From positions 1 to 33,567 of the IMG/VR virus record IMGVR_UViG_3300009149_000150: DNA of 33,567 bases. One strand, written 5' to 3'. A program made the translations under genes and the position numbers. This document shows positions 1-6,185 of this stretch, piece after piece (the stretch's first letter is position 1; each line of letters opens with the position of its first letter). The stretch comes from a virus. A model generated the notes under the pieces. That model ran no database searches and was not told the origin of the DNA. It saw nothing but the letters and a program-made list of their open reading frames with translations.

Positions 1-121
1 AGAAGTCTCTTTGGTGTTTACGAATGGAAACATATTGATCCAAGCTAATTTCAAACTTCACTCCTTTTATGTAGAATGAACGAATTACACTTTTTGGTGT
101 TGGCATTTTATCTTTTGACAT
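1..121 (-). CDS. truncated hypothetical protein (N-terminal part)
   Basis: The first 40 codons of a minus-strand gene run off the left edge. The protein begins MSKDKMPTPKSVIRSFYIKG and is basic. I do not recognise it. An ECF-like promoter at 139-167 lies 18 bp upstream of the ATG, which supports the start and places the gene in the set controlled like the sigma gene. Confidence 0.6.
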   Translation of the reverse strand, partial: MSKDKMPTPKSVIRSFYIKGVKFEISLDQYVSIRKHQRDF

Positions 122-138
122 TTTTTATATTTTTTATA

Positions 139-167
139 TTATACGAATTATATGGGGAGAGGTTACA
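139..167 (-). promoter_or_regulatory. ECF-like promoter of the truncated gene
   Basis: Minus strand: -35 TGTAAC (162-167), 16-bp spacer, -10 CGTATAA (139-145). The layout matches ECF-sigma promoters (AAC-type -35, CGT-type -10). No class A motif overlaps it. Confidence 0.65.
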
Positions 168-171
168 GGAA

Positions 172-762
172 TTATTCTGCTAGAGTAAAAGTTTTTTTAT
201 AAACATGGTATTGGCCATATTCAACATGTTTCTTTTCTCCTGGTTCATAGTGTTCAAATGCACCATCTAATGTATCTCCTAAAGCGTCAAACACAATAAA
301 CGTTTTTAGTTCCTGTAAGACATTCTTTTGGGGGAAATATATAATGGAGGATCCATAAGTTATTCCTGTACTTTTATCTGCATCCATATATGAAGTTAGA
401 ACAAAGTATGTTGGTGTTATAAACATAATTTTCTTATTGTGTTCTCTGGAGAAGTTTATCATTGTGTAAGTGCTATCACGAATCATGTCTCCAATGGTAA
501 ATGTCCCCAACCAATAATCAAGCCCTAGAGTATCTTTTATACCTTTGGTAAGAGCGTGTTTATATTCTATAGGGTTGAATGGAATATAATCTGCAGGAAT
601 ATAAATTTCCAGGTTTTTCTCGAACCAACTAGAATCTGGTTCTGGGGAGAGCTTTGTTGTATCTGCTTTTGCAACTACAGAATCCTGTATGTTTGGTTTT
701 AGCATATTGGGCACAACAATTGCCGCTGTAGAAATCAAAAAGAAAAATATTATATACTTCAT
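172..762 (-). CDS. exported protein of unknown function
   Basis: 196 residues. Residues 1-20 form a hydrophobic N-terminal segment after MKY, giving a signal peptide or membrane anchor; there is no lipobox cysteine. The remainder is a mixed soluble domain rich in Tyr, Phe and Thr. I do not recognise the family. The ECF-like promoter at 769-797 has its -10 only 6 bp from the ATG, so the mRNA may be nearly leaderless. The DUF932 terminator ends just upstream, so this is a separate unit. Confidence 0.75.
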   Translation of the reverse strand: MKYIIFFFLISTAAIVVPNMLKPNIQDSVVAKADTTKLSPEPDSSWFEKNLEIYIPADYIPFNPIEYKHALTKGIKDTLGLDYWLGTFTIGDMIRDSTYTMINFSREHNKKIMFITPTYFVLTSYMDADKSTGITYGSSIIYFPQKNVLQELKTFIVFDALGDTLDGAFEHYEPGEKKHVEYGQYHVYKKTFTLAE

Positions 763-768
763 AACTTA

Positions 769-797
769 TTGTACGTTAAAATTAAAAAAAGGTTTCA
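769..797 (-). promoter_or_regulatory. ECF-like promoter of the exported protein
   Basis: Minus strand: -35 TGAAAC (792-797), 16-bp spacer, -10 CGTACAA (769-775). It has the same spacing as the other ECF-like sites but a weaker -35. The ATG at 760-762 lies almost at the expected transcription start. Confidence 0.5.
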
Positions 798-802
798 ATT
801 AA

Positions 803-828
803 AAAAGAGGGAGACTTTTGCCTCCCCC
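803..828 (-). terminator. intrinsic terminator of the DUF932 gene
   Basis: Minus strand: GGGGAG/CTCCC stem around a GCAAAAG loop, followed by CTTTTTT. It lies 23 bp downstream of the DUF932 stop codon. Confidence 0.8.
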
Positions 829-850
829 AATTCCTATGTGGTTTCTGAAT

Positions 851-1801
851 TTACAACGCTAACAATAATTCTGTTGCTCTTGTTGCAATTAATGTAGAAG
901 AGCCTCCAATAATGTTATCGAACTTTGTTGCATCGTTGCGGTAGTTCTTAACGTGGTCCAAGTAAAATGTAATCCCGTTAATTGCCCCCCAAGCTGTTCC
1001 AATAATCTTCTCCTGGCCAACACCTGTGAAGTAGCACTCCAATACAGCATCCTCAATATTTTTAATTCGAGTGCTGTCACGCTCTTGCTCATTGAACAAG
1101 TTACGAATCAATTCCTTCACTGCATCGTCAGAAACATATTTCTTTGACAAGTGGTTGAAGCACTCATTTGCCTCTTGAACAAACACTTTAGAAATCCCCA
1201 ACACTTTGTGGGCTTCAGCCAATCTGTCTTTAACAACAGAGGTATGACGAATCGCAACACGGTTAATGGTATTGCTAAGAGCCATGTTGAGGGTATTCTG
1301 GCACACAACTCTTACAGGAGTCACAGCTGCAATAATGGAGCCTGAACCATCGTGTGAAGAAGTTAAGAGAACATAAACTTCTGTAAGGTCATCAGTGCCT
1401 GCAATGCGAATGGTATCTGGCATCTTGGCTGTGACGAAAATCTTCTCACCAATTCCCAATACTCCTGCAGTTTCATACACTGCCGCACCCGCTTGTGTAA
1501 TGGTGTCGAAGAAATCAAAAGCTTCTAAGTTTTGAACTATGGTGTAGTTCTTCCCAATACGGTCTCCCAAAATTTGGTTCGTATCTGTTCTTAGGGTTGA
1601 GAACGAAGCAGGGGTGTCCAGGAACTCGCCGTTATGGTAGGCAAAGTTTGGTACCTTTACAACTTCATAGTCTAGGTGTGCAAGTCTAATTGCCTCCTGT
1701 GCTGTCATTGCACCGCCAACAATTTGACCAAGTCCGTGCCATGCTGTTTGAGTGCTAGCAAATGAAGCCACTCCGTTTTTAATCTCTAAATTGTGAGCCA
1801 T
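851..1801 (-). CDS. DUF932 (phage/plasmid-like) protein
   Basis: 316 residues beginning MAHNLEIKNGVASFASTQTA. The pattern T-AWHGLG near residue 20, followed by 'A-EAIRLAHLDYEVVK', and the C-terminal FTGVGQEKIIGTAWGAINGIT stretch in shortened form match DUF932 (TIGR03299-like). The family is widespread on phages and plasmids and has no established function. The length is typical. The gene forms its own unit, with a composite ECF/class A promoter at 1831-1869, a second class A-type promoter at 1924-1951 and a terminator at 803-828. Confidence 0.88.
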   Translation of the reverse strand: MAHNLEIKNGVASFASTQTAWHGLGQIVGGAMTAQEAIRLAHLDYEVVKVPNFAYHNGEFLDTPASFSTLRTDTNQILGDRIGKNYTIVQNLEAFDFFDTITQAGAAVYETAGVLGIGEKIFVTAKMPDTIRIAGTDDLTEVYVLLTSSHDGSGSIIAAVTPVRVVCQNTLNMALSNTINRVAIRHTSVVKDRLAEAHKVLGISKVFVQEANECFNHLSKKYVSDDAVKELIRNLFNEQERDSTRIKNIEDAVLECYFTGVGQEKIIGTAWGAINGITFYLDHVKNYRNDATKFDNIIGGSSTLIATRATELLLAL

Positions 1802-1830
1802 AGTTAAAAAATTTAAAAGGTTTATAATTG

Positions 1831-1869
1831 TTATACGATTATATAGAAAGAATGTAACAGAAAACTTAA
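1831..1869 (-). promoter_or_regulatory. composite ECF-like + class A promoter of DUF932 gene
   Basis: Minus strand. ECF-like: TGTTAC (1854-1859), 16 bp, CGTATAA (1831-1837). Class A: TTAAGTT (1863-1869), 16 bp, CTATA (1842-1846). The two are interlaced on the same DNA. Confidence 0.7.
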
Positions 1870-1923
1870 ATTAATTTTTATTTTTATTTTGCTGTTCTGA
1901 TCAATCATTCCCATCGACATATA

Positions 1924-1951
1924 CATAGAAGTATTCCTATTGAAAACTTAA
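1924..1951 (-). promoter_or_regulatory. class A-type promoter upstream of DUF932 gene
   Basis: -35 TTAAGTT (1945-1951), 16-bp spacer, -10 variant CTATG (1924-1928). It lies about 120 bp upstream of the DUF932 start, in tandem with the composite promoter. Confidence 0.5.
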
Positions 1952-2002
1952 AAAAAATTAATTAAAAAAAGTTTTTAAGTTTTTCATCTGTTTCTTTCTA
2001 TA

Positions 2003-2045
2003 GGTTGGCGCACAAAAAAAGGTATCGCAAAATACGATACCCTCA
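2003..2045 (+). ncRNA. class B short RNA B1 (candidate)
   Basis: Plus-strand promoter: TTAAGTT (1975-1981), 16 bp, CTATA (1998-2002), then GGTTGGC (2003-2009). The transcript would run into the GGTATCG/CGATACC hairpin that is also the endolysin terminator on the other strand. No ORF is present. Confidence 0.45.
2014..2041 (-). terminator. intrinsic terminator of the endolysin gene
   Basis: Minus strand: GGGTATCG / CGATACC stem, then TTTTTTT. It lies 24 bp past the endolysin stop codon. Confidence 0.85.
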
Positions 2046-2064
2046 AATAACTTTTAATTAACTA

Positions 2065-2520
2065 TTAACTAAAGTATAGATCAGATTCTGCCTGGCGTCT
2101 TTTTGTCAGGCCTTTTAATGCTCTTCCCCCAGCTTTATTCCACCTAAGGAATTCCTGTGCGATTGTTGGATCATTAGGGTTTACGTTTGCTTTCTTTAGA
2201 AGTGTGCTGCTTTTTAAATTTGCAGGACCTAAGTTGTAACAGAAGCTCACCAGGGCGTCAAATTGATTCTGGTTGATGTCATCTCTACAATATGAGTCAA
2301 CATATCTCTCAAAGCCCTTAAGAGAGTCTAATAACAGCTCGCTTGCTCTTTGTTCTGTGATTGAAGGGTCTGTAAGTTTAACCTTTTTACCATTCTCATA
2401 GAATGTTGATCCGTATCCAACGGTGGGCACATTTGCAGGGCACAGGTATGGCTTTAGTTTTAATCCCTCAAAAGACTTTATCAGATTTAATCCTTTGGTT
2501 CCAATTTTTGTGATTTTCAT
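2065..2520 (-). CDS. phage endolysin, GH24 lysozyme (muramidase)
   Basis: 151 residues. It would hydrolyse the MurNAc-GlcNAc bond of host peptidoglycan at lysis. The catalytic triad reads E18-x8-C27-x5-T33, the E-C-T form of the T4-type family found in P1/P21 endolysins. The substrate-cleft motif VGYGST follows directly, and FDALVSFCYNLGP and FLRWNKAGGRALKGL are further family motifs. There is no obvious signal-anchor, so export probably depends on a holin outside the window. The gene has its own terminator but no class A or ECF-like promoter upstream. It sits just after the tRNA terminator, so a different, perhaps late, promoter within 2521-2612 is implied. Confidence 0.95.
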   Translation of the reverse strand: MKITKIGTKGLNLIKSFEGLKLKPYLCPANVPTVGYGSTFYENGKKVKLTDPSITEQRASELLLDSLKGFERYVDSYCRDDINQNQFDALVSFCYNLGPANLKSSTLLKKANVNPNDPTIAQEFLRWNKAGGRALKGLTKRRQAESDLYFS

Positions 2521-2580
2521 ATTATAATATTTTATAAATAAATAATATGAATTTAAGTTTTTTAGTTTTTTCTTTCTATA

Positions 2581-2643
2581 GGTTGGCTTTTGGGGATGAG
2601 GTTTTGGGGAATAAAAAAAGTGACCAGGTTATCTGATCACTCT
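2581..2643 (+). ncRNA. class B short RNA B2 (candidate)
   Basis: Plus-strand promoter: TTAAGTT (2553-2559), 16 bp, CTATA (2576-2580), then GGTTGGC (2581-2587). It points at the terminator of the tRNA pair. No ORF is present. Confidence 0.45.
2613..2642 (-). terminator. intrinsic terminator of the tRNA-Arg/tRNA-Leu unit
   Basis: Minus strand: AGTGATCAG/CTGGTCACT stem, then TTTTTTT, right after the tRNA-Leu 3' end. Confidence 0.8.
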
Positions 2644-2645
2644 TG

Positions 2646-2727
2646 TACTCTGGGAGGGACTCGAACCCTCACACCTTGCGGCACTGCGCCCTTAACGCAG
2701 CATGTCTACCAATTCCATCACCAAAGC
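2646..2727 (-). tRNA. tRNA-Leu, anticodon AAG
   Basis: 82 nt and class II. The acceptor is GCTTTGG/CCAGAGT with discriminator A. The D-arm region carries GGAATTGGTAGAC, typical of Leu. The anticodon stem is CTGCG/CGCAG with loop TTAAGGG, giving AAG at 2691-2693. There is a long variable arm, and the T-arm is GAGGG-TTCGAGT-CCCTC. CCA is not encoded. An A34 Leu tRNA is unusual for a bacterial system, where GAG normally reads CUU/CUC. Confidence 0.88.
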
Positions 2728-2733
2728 ATATTG

Positions 2734-2807
2734 TGATCCCGAAAGGATTCAAACCTTTGACCTATTCATTAGAAGTGAATTGCTCTATTCAGCTGAGCTA
2801 CGGAACC
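2734..2807 (-). tRNA. tRNA-Arg, anticodon TCT
   Basis: 74 nt. Acceptor GGTTCCG/CGGGATC with two wobble pairs and discriminator A. D-arm GCTC/GAGC. Anticodon stem ATTCA/TGAAT with loop CTTCTAA, giving TCT, which reads AGA, a codon favoured in AT-rich phage genes. T-arm AAAGG/CCTTT. CCA is not encoded. Co-transcribed with tRNA-Leu, 6 nt apart. Confidence 0.92.
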
Positions 2808-2821
2808 AAAAAACTTATGTG

Positions 2822-2829
2822 CAAATATA
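2822..2829 (-). promoter_or_regulatory. host-type -7 element (TAnnTTTG) for the tRNA pair
   Basis: TATATTTG on the minus strand, 15 bp upstream of tRNA-Arg, fits the Bacteroidota -7 consensus TAnnTTTG. No clear -33 TTG is seen at the right distance. Confidence 0.45.
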
Positions 2830-2843
2830 ATAAAAAAATTTAA

Positions 2844-3260
2844 TTAATGCACGCATCTAATATTTTGATCAAAAAGAATTCTACCTCTGTCACCTGGTAA
2901 CTCCTGAAACAGAGAGAAATTACCGCTTTCTCTTTGCCATAAAATATATAATTCTTTTTGACTCGTGTGTGAATTTAAAACCGTGAACTGTGTTACGACT
3001 TCACCTAATATTTTATCTTTAGCCTGTACCATAGAAATAACCTTACTTCTAAATTCTTCATTTGAATCTGGGAAGTTTCGGACGAAAAGACTATCATCAA
3101 ATGAAATTGTAAAATTTTGACGCATGCTTTCACTATCAAAAAATTCACCATTCCTATCAAGGAACACATCTGTTCGTGAGTTAATAATTATTTGAGAACT
3201 TGACTCTGAATCCATACCAATAAATAAAATTGTTGTGGCAAATATAAGTAATTTTATCAT
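2844..3260 (-). CDS. exported protein of unknown function
   Basis: 138 residues. An N-terminal hydrophobic stretch (residues 3-16) preceded by a lysine reads as a signal peptide. The mature part is hydrophilic and contains a FTISFDDSLFVRNFPD segment. I do not recognise it. It is the second small exported protein in this part of the window. A class A promoter at 3286-3313 lies directly upstream. Confidence 0.72.
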   Translation of the reverse strand: MIKLLIFATTILFIGMDSESSSQIIINSRTDVFLDRNGEFFDSESMRQNFTISFDDSLFVRNFPDSNEEFRSKVISMVQAKDKILGEVVTQFTVLNSHTSQKELYILWQRESGNFSLFQELPGDRGRILFDQNIRCVH

Positions 3261-3285
3261 TAAAGTAAATTTGTTTGTTTTTATT

Positions 3286-3313
3286 TATAGAAATTAATTG
3301 GGGCTAAACTTAA
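3286..3313 (-). promoter_or_regulatory. class A promoter
   Basis: TTAAGTT (3307-3313), 16 bp, CTATA; serves gene 2844-3260. The -35 contains the stop codon of gene 3310-4167 and lies in the loop of a GGGGCTAAA/TTTAGCCCC hairpin (3299-3327). Confidence 0.8.
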
Positions 3314-4167
3314 ATATTTTTTAGCCCCTCAACCAATTTGTCCACATCAAACTTATAAGGAATCGTCACCTTTGAATTTGTGAACACAACTTCAGAGTTA
3401 TGTTCATAAGCTCCAAGTTTCAATTCAATCCCATTCTCATATGTAAGTGTGAATTGACCTTGTGCTATTGAAATCTTAACGCCTTCATTTTTCAAGTGTC
3501 CGAATTTATTTTGGAACGCAGCTTCAATTCTTTGTTGTTGTAAGTCTGCAGCATTTCTACTTTCAATTCTCATGAAAGCTACTTCTGACAATTCAGTCAA
3601 TTTATTCACAACAGACTTAGGGTTTACCATTTTCCCTTTACCATCCCAAGAGTTAATTCCTGTGCCTTGAATTTGCATTTTATGCCCTATTGCACGACTA
3701 CTATACTTTGGGGTAATTGGAGTTGCAATAACATGGAATGAATGCCCTTCAGGAACTTTTCCTGTGTATGAAAGTTTTATGTCATATGAATATGAATCAA
3801 GAGTAACCTTTTCTTTGGGCTTCACTCTACTTTTTATCCTTCCTTCTTTATCGTAAAGCATTGTAATCTCATACCCGTCACTGTCAAGTTCAAACAACTC
3901 AATTGTTTCTTTGTTGTTTATTTTCTTGCAATCCAATTTGAATACTGGAGAGACAGCAGTCAAACTTTCAAAGAAACCCTCATAGACTTTCTTTTTGTTT
4001 TCAGCATCTGTTTGAGTTCTCTCAATACTTTGCTCATGACGTTTAATTTTTTCTGTCTTGTAATGGTCGTAGGAAGTGCGCAATGCTTCTGCCTTTGCTT
4101 TTTCCTCTGCTCTCTTTTGCTCAATGAGAGTTAGTTCTTCTGCGGTTAGTGTGATTGTGTGTGCCAT
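3310..4167 (-). CDS. coiled-coil protein of unknown function
   Basis: 285 residues. Residues 8-65 are a charged, Glu/Lys/Ala-rich helix likely to form a coiled coil. The rest is a mixed soluble domain, including GHKMQIQGTGINSWDGKGKM. No transmembrane segment. I do not recognise the family. A composite ECF-like/class A promoter at 4190-4226 ties it to the sigma-linked gene set. Its stop codon lies inside the -35 of the next promoter. Confidence 0.75.
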   Translation of the reverse strand: MAHTITLTAEELTLIEQKRAEEKAKAEALRTSYDHYKTEKIKRHEQSIERTQTDAENKKKVYEGFFESLTAVSPVFKLDCKKINNKETIELFELDSDGYEITMLYDKEGRIKSRVKPKEKVTLDSYSYDIKLSYTGKVPEGHSFHVIATPITPKYSSRAIGHKMQIQGTGINSWDGKGKMVNPKSVVNKLTELSEVAFMRIESRNAADLQQQRIEAAFQNKFGHLKNEGVKISIAQGQFTLTYENGIELKLGAYEHNSEVVFTNSKVTIPYKFDVDKLVEGLKNI

Positions 4168-4189
4168 GTTTATTTATATGTTTAATTGT

Positions 4190-4226
4190 TTATACGGATA
4201 TAGAAACAAAAAGTTACAGAACTTAA
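4190..4226 (-). promoter_or_regulatory. composite ECF-like + class A promoter
   Basis: ECF-like: TGTAAC (4213-4218), 16 bp, CGTATAA (4190-4196). Class A: TTAAGTT (4220-4226), 16 bp, CTATA (4199-4203). Serves gene 3310-4167. Confidence 0.75.
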
Positions 4227-4245
4227 AAAAAAATTATCTTAAAAT

Positions 4246-4276
4246 AAAAAAACCCAAGAGGTGGCAACTCCTGGGT
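4246..4276 (-). terminator. intrinsic terminator of the candidate small RNA
   Basis: Minus strand: 9-bp stem ACCCAGGAG/CTCTTGGGT with one wobble pair, followed by TTTTTT. Confidence 0.85.
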
Positions 4277-4331
4277 CATTTAACATTATGACAGAGACTA
4301 ACAAACAACAAGCTTATCTCTGTGTCTTATA
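4246..4331 (-). ncRNA. candidate ECF-controlled small RNA
   Basis: A well-formed ECF-like promoter (4337-4365) is followed by about 85 nt without an ORF of note. That stretch holds a CAGAGA...TCTCTG stem and a strong terminator (ACCCAGGAG/CTCTTGGGT plus T-run). The next gene to the left, 3310-4167, has its own promoter beyond the terminator. The simplest reading is a stand-alone small RNA. The terminator may also end transcripts of gene 4361-5077. Confidence 0.5.
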
Positions 4332-4336
4332 TCTTA

Positions 4337-4365
4337 CTATACGGAATAAGAATAAAAAGGTTACA
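4337..4365 (-). promoter_or_regulatory. ECF-like promoter of the candidate small RNA
   Basis: TGTAAC (4360-4365), 16-bp spacer, CGTATAG (4337-4343). The -35 contains the stop codon of gene 4361-5077. No class A motif overlaps it. Confidence 0.65.
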
Positions 4366-5077
4366 GTTCTGTATTATCTTTTTTTTCTGATTCACCGCTT
4401 CCGCCTTTTTTCTTTGTATCTTTCTCAGCAATATTATCACGTATTGAAGCTGCCCACAACCAATCTTCTGCATCAACAGCCAGTTTCAGTTCTGCTTTTA
4501 ATTCTCTTACACTTAAAGTATCGAGCATTTCCTGCTTGGTCATTTTCTTTCCTTTAAACTCCTTTTGAGAATTGAGCATTTTATCGATAAGATTTTTTCT
4601 GATCTCATTCATTTCTTCTGAGTTTTTAAAGTCGCCTTGAAATATTGGATTATCTGGATCACTTGCATCATACAGCGATATTGATCCTGTAACATCATCA
4701 TTATCCATATCCATTCCTGGCTGTTTGCCGAATAGATTTTTAAGTATATCTCCAAAAGACGCTGCTGGCTTTGGGCCTACACCATTTACTTTAGTCTTAA
4801 GTAAGTGTAAAACTCCTTTTGCTATTGTTTTATTTTGATCTCTAATTTCTGACAATAGATTTACTATTGCTATCAAGAACAATAAAAGTATTCCAGATGT
4901 GAAATACATTAAGTCTAAAGTTGTTAGATTGTATTCTGTGAAGAAAGCTCTGAGCAAGTTAAATATCCCCAATGCAGTAAAACATAGAGAAGAAACAACA
5001 AGGGTAATACCTAGAAAAGCTACAATAATTTTATTTGTTTTCTTCTCTTTTGAGATTGGGTTTAAATTTGAAATCAT
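4361..5077 (-). CDS. two-TM membrane protein with UVR-like tail
   Basis: 238 residues. Two hydrophobic helices lie at about 17-39 and 53-75, then a long cytoplasmic-looking part. Near the C-terminus (about 192-217) the pattern ELKAELKLAVDAEDW..AASIRDNI resembles the UVR motif (UvrB/UvrC interaction helix pair), which also occurs outside repair proteins. The last 20 residues are Lys/Glu/Ser-rich. I cannot assign a function. It is the only gene here with a full host-type promoter (5099-5129), so it may be expressed early by host RNA polymerase. Confidence 0.78.
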   Translation of the reverse strand: MISNLNPISKEKKTNKIIVAFLGITLVVSSLCFTALGIFNLLRAFFTEYNLTTLDLMYFTSGILLLFLIAIVNLLSEIRDQNKTIAKGVLHLLKTKVNGVGPKPAASFGDILKNLFGKQPGMDMDNDDVTGSISLYDASDPDNPIFQGDFKNSEEMNEIRKNLIDKMLNSQKEFKGKKMTKQEMLDTLSVRELKAELKLAVDAEDWLWAASIRDNIAEKDTKKKGGSGESEKKDNTEL

Positions 5078-5098
5078 TTATATAAAAATTGTTTGATA

Positions 5099-5129
5099 CA
5101 AATTTAAATTTTTTTTTTAAAAATAGCAA
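5099..5129 (-). promoter_or_regulatory. host-type (Bacteroidota vegetative) promoter
   Basis: TTG (5127-5129), 20-bp spacer, TAAATTTG (5099-5106) on the minus strand. This matches the Bacteroidota consensus TTG-N19-21-TAnnTTTG, and no phage-type motif is present. It serves gene 4361-5077. Confidence 0.6.
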
Positions 5130-5134
5130 GTTTT

Positions 5135-5392
5135 TTATTCTATTTCGTCCTGCATTTTATTGTATATATTTTGAATCTCAGTTTTTGCATCTTCTATGTC
5201 CTGATCATAAGCTGTGACTTCATCGACATAAAACATAAGTTCACTGGTAATCTCCAGGACGTCGTATGCGTCGCAAACTTGCTTAACATCCCGATAGAAA
5301 GAGTCTAGTGCGTCATTTAAGTTGTGGTCTTCTAGCAAATAGCATAAATCCACAATCTCATCAAACAACGCTTTTGCTTCTTTAAGAGTCAT
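5135..5392 (-). CDS. small helical acidic protein, unknown
   Basis: 85 residues, almost wholly predicted helix from its heptad-like Leu/Ile/Val spacing, and strongly acidic (C-terminus YNKMQDEIE). I do not recognise it. It follows the sigma-factor terminator. No class A or ECF-like promoter is visible between that terminator and its ATG, so its promoter is unclear. Confidence 0.7.
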   Translation of the reverse strand: MTLKEAKALFDEIVDLCYLLEDHNLNDALDSFYRDVKQVCDAYDVLEITSELMFYVDEVTAYDQDIEDAKTEIQNIYNKMQDEIE

Positions 5393-5419
5393 CTTTTAAA
5401 TTTCTCTTAAATAGAATAC

Positions 5420-5453
5420 AAAAAAGAAAAACCCAATCTTTTGAATTGGGTTC
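5420..5453 (-). terminator. intrinsic terminator of the sigma gene
   Basis: Minus strand: AACCCAAT/ATTGGGTT stem with loop TCAAAAG, then TTTCTTTTTT. It lies 22 bp past the sigma stop codon. Confidence 0.85.
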
Positions 5454-5474
5454 TTAAATTATATGCTTTATACC

Positions 5475-6125
5475 CTAGGCTTTAAATCCTTGTCTGTCTA
5501 AAATATTTCTCAAAGAAATTTTTGCTCTATGTAACAAAACTTTTACTGAACTATTTGAAATATTCATTTCATCTGAAATTTCTTTGTATGACTTTTCTTC
5601 CAAATAATAAAGAGTTAAAACTTTTTTGTGGTCTTCTCTTTTCAATTTGTTCAAGGCATTCAAAAGTTCAAGAACTCTTTCTTTTCTAATCATTAAATCG
5701 CTTGAATCATTTGCGTTATTATCTGCAATTTGGAATTTAGGAACATTTTCATCTGAATCGTTGTTTTTAGTACTATTATCAAACAAAGAATCTATACTTA
5801 ATGTATCTTTGTTTGCTCGTGACCTAAGGTGGTCTATCAAAACATTTTTTGAAATTCTATGAATCCAAGTTGAAAGTGCCGCTTTTTCCGCTGAATAAGA
5901 ATCAATGTTTATATGAACTTTCATAAACACCTCTATCATCAAATCCTTTGCAGTTTCTCCATCAGAGAACAATGCTTTGTTGAAGAAATTAAAAATCAAT
6001 GGTTTAAATTTTTTAAACAACAACTCAAAACCTGCCTCCTTTTCTGCTTTTGAACCAAGTTTAATCATTGACAAAATCTTGTTGTTCAACTCTGCTGACT
6101 TCTCTTTCTCTTTTAACTCTCTCAT
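5475..6125 (-). CDS. ECF-like sigma-70 family RNA polymerase sigma factor
   Basis: 216 residues. Region 2 spans about 33-103 (FKKFKPLIFNFFNKALF, the KDLMIEVFMKV helix, and the ALSTWIHRISKNVLIDHLR -10-binding part). An acidic Asn/Asp-rich linker follows (about 110-145). Region 4 is at about 152-210, with helix-turn-helix YKEISDEMNISNSSVKVLLHRA. There is no region 1 or 3, the ECF layout. It would redirect host RNA polymerase to phage promoters. Its own upstream region carries a composite ECF-like/class A promoter (6149-6185), so auto-activation is likely. Eight ECF-like promoters of identical spacing occur in the window. Which promoter class it reads is inference. Confidence 0.9.
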   Translation of the reverse strand: MRELKEKEKSAELNNKILSMIKLGSKAEKEAGFELLFKKFKPLIFNFFNKALFSDGETAKDLMIEVFMKVHINIDSYSAEKAALSTWIHRISKNVLIDHLRSRANKDTLSIDSLFDNSTKNNDSDENVPKFQIADNNANDSSDLMIRKERVLELLNALNKLKREDHKKVLTLYYLEEKSYKEISDEMNISNSSVKVLLHRAKISLRNILDRQGFKA

Positions 6126-6148
6126 CTGTTTATGTGTTTAATTGTTTA

Positions 6149-6185
6149 TTATACGTTTATAGAAGATAAATGTTACAAAACTTAA
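6149..6185 (-). promoter_or_regulatory. composite ECF-like + class A promoter of the sigma gene
   Basis: ECF-like: TGTAAC (6172-6177), 16 bp, CGTATAA (6149-6155). Class A: TTAAGTT (6179-6185), 16 bp, CTATA (6158-6162). The region is also coding: it gives the last codons and the stop of the endonuclease gene. Confidence 0.75.

Noticed and set aside
889-1345. Open frames in other frames inside the DUF932 gene
   Set aside because: They overlap a well-supported gene, have no promoters and no family resemblance.
1867-1919. Small ORF starting ATGTCGATG on the minus strand after the promoter at 1924
   Set aside because: It would read through the composite DUF932 promoter and has low-complexity Lys/Ile content.
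2643-2843. Plus-strand ORF of 66 codons over the tRNA pair
   Set aside because: It is tRNA sequence read on the opposite strand.
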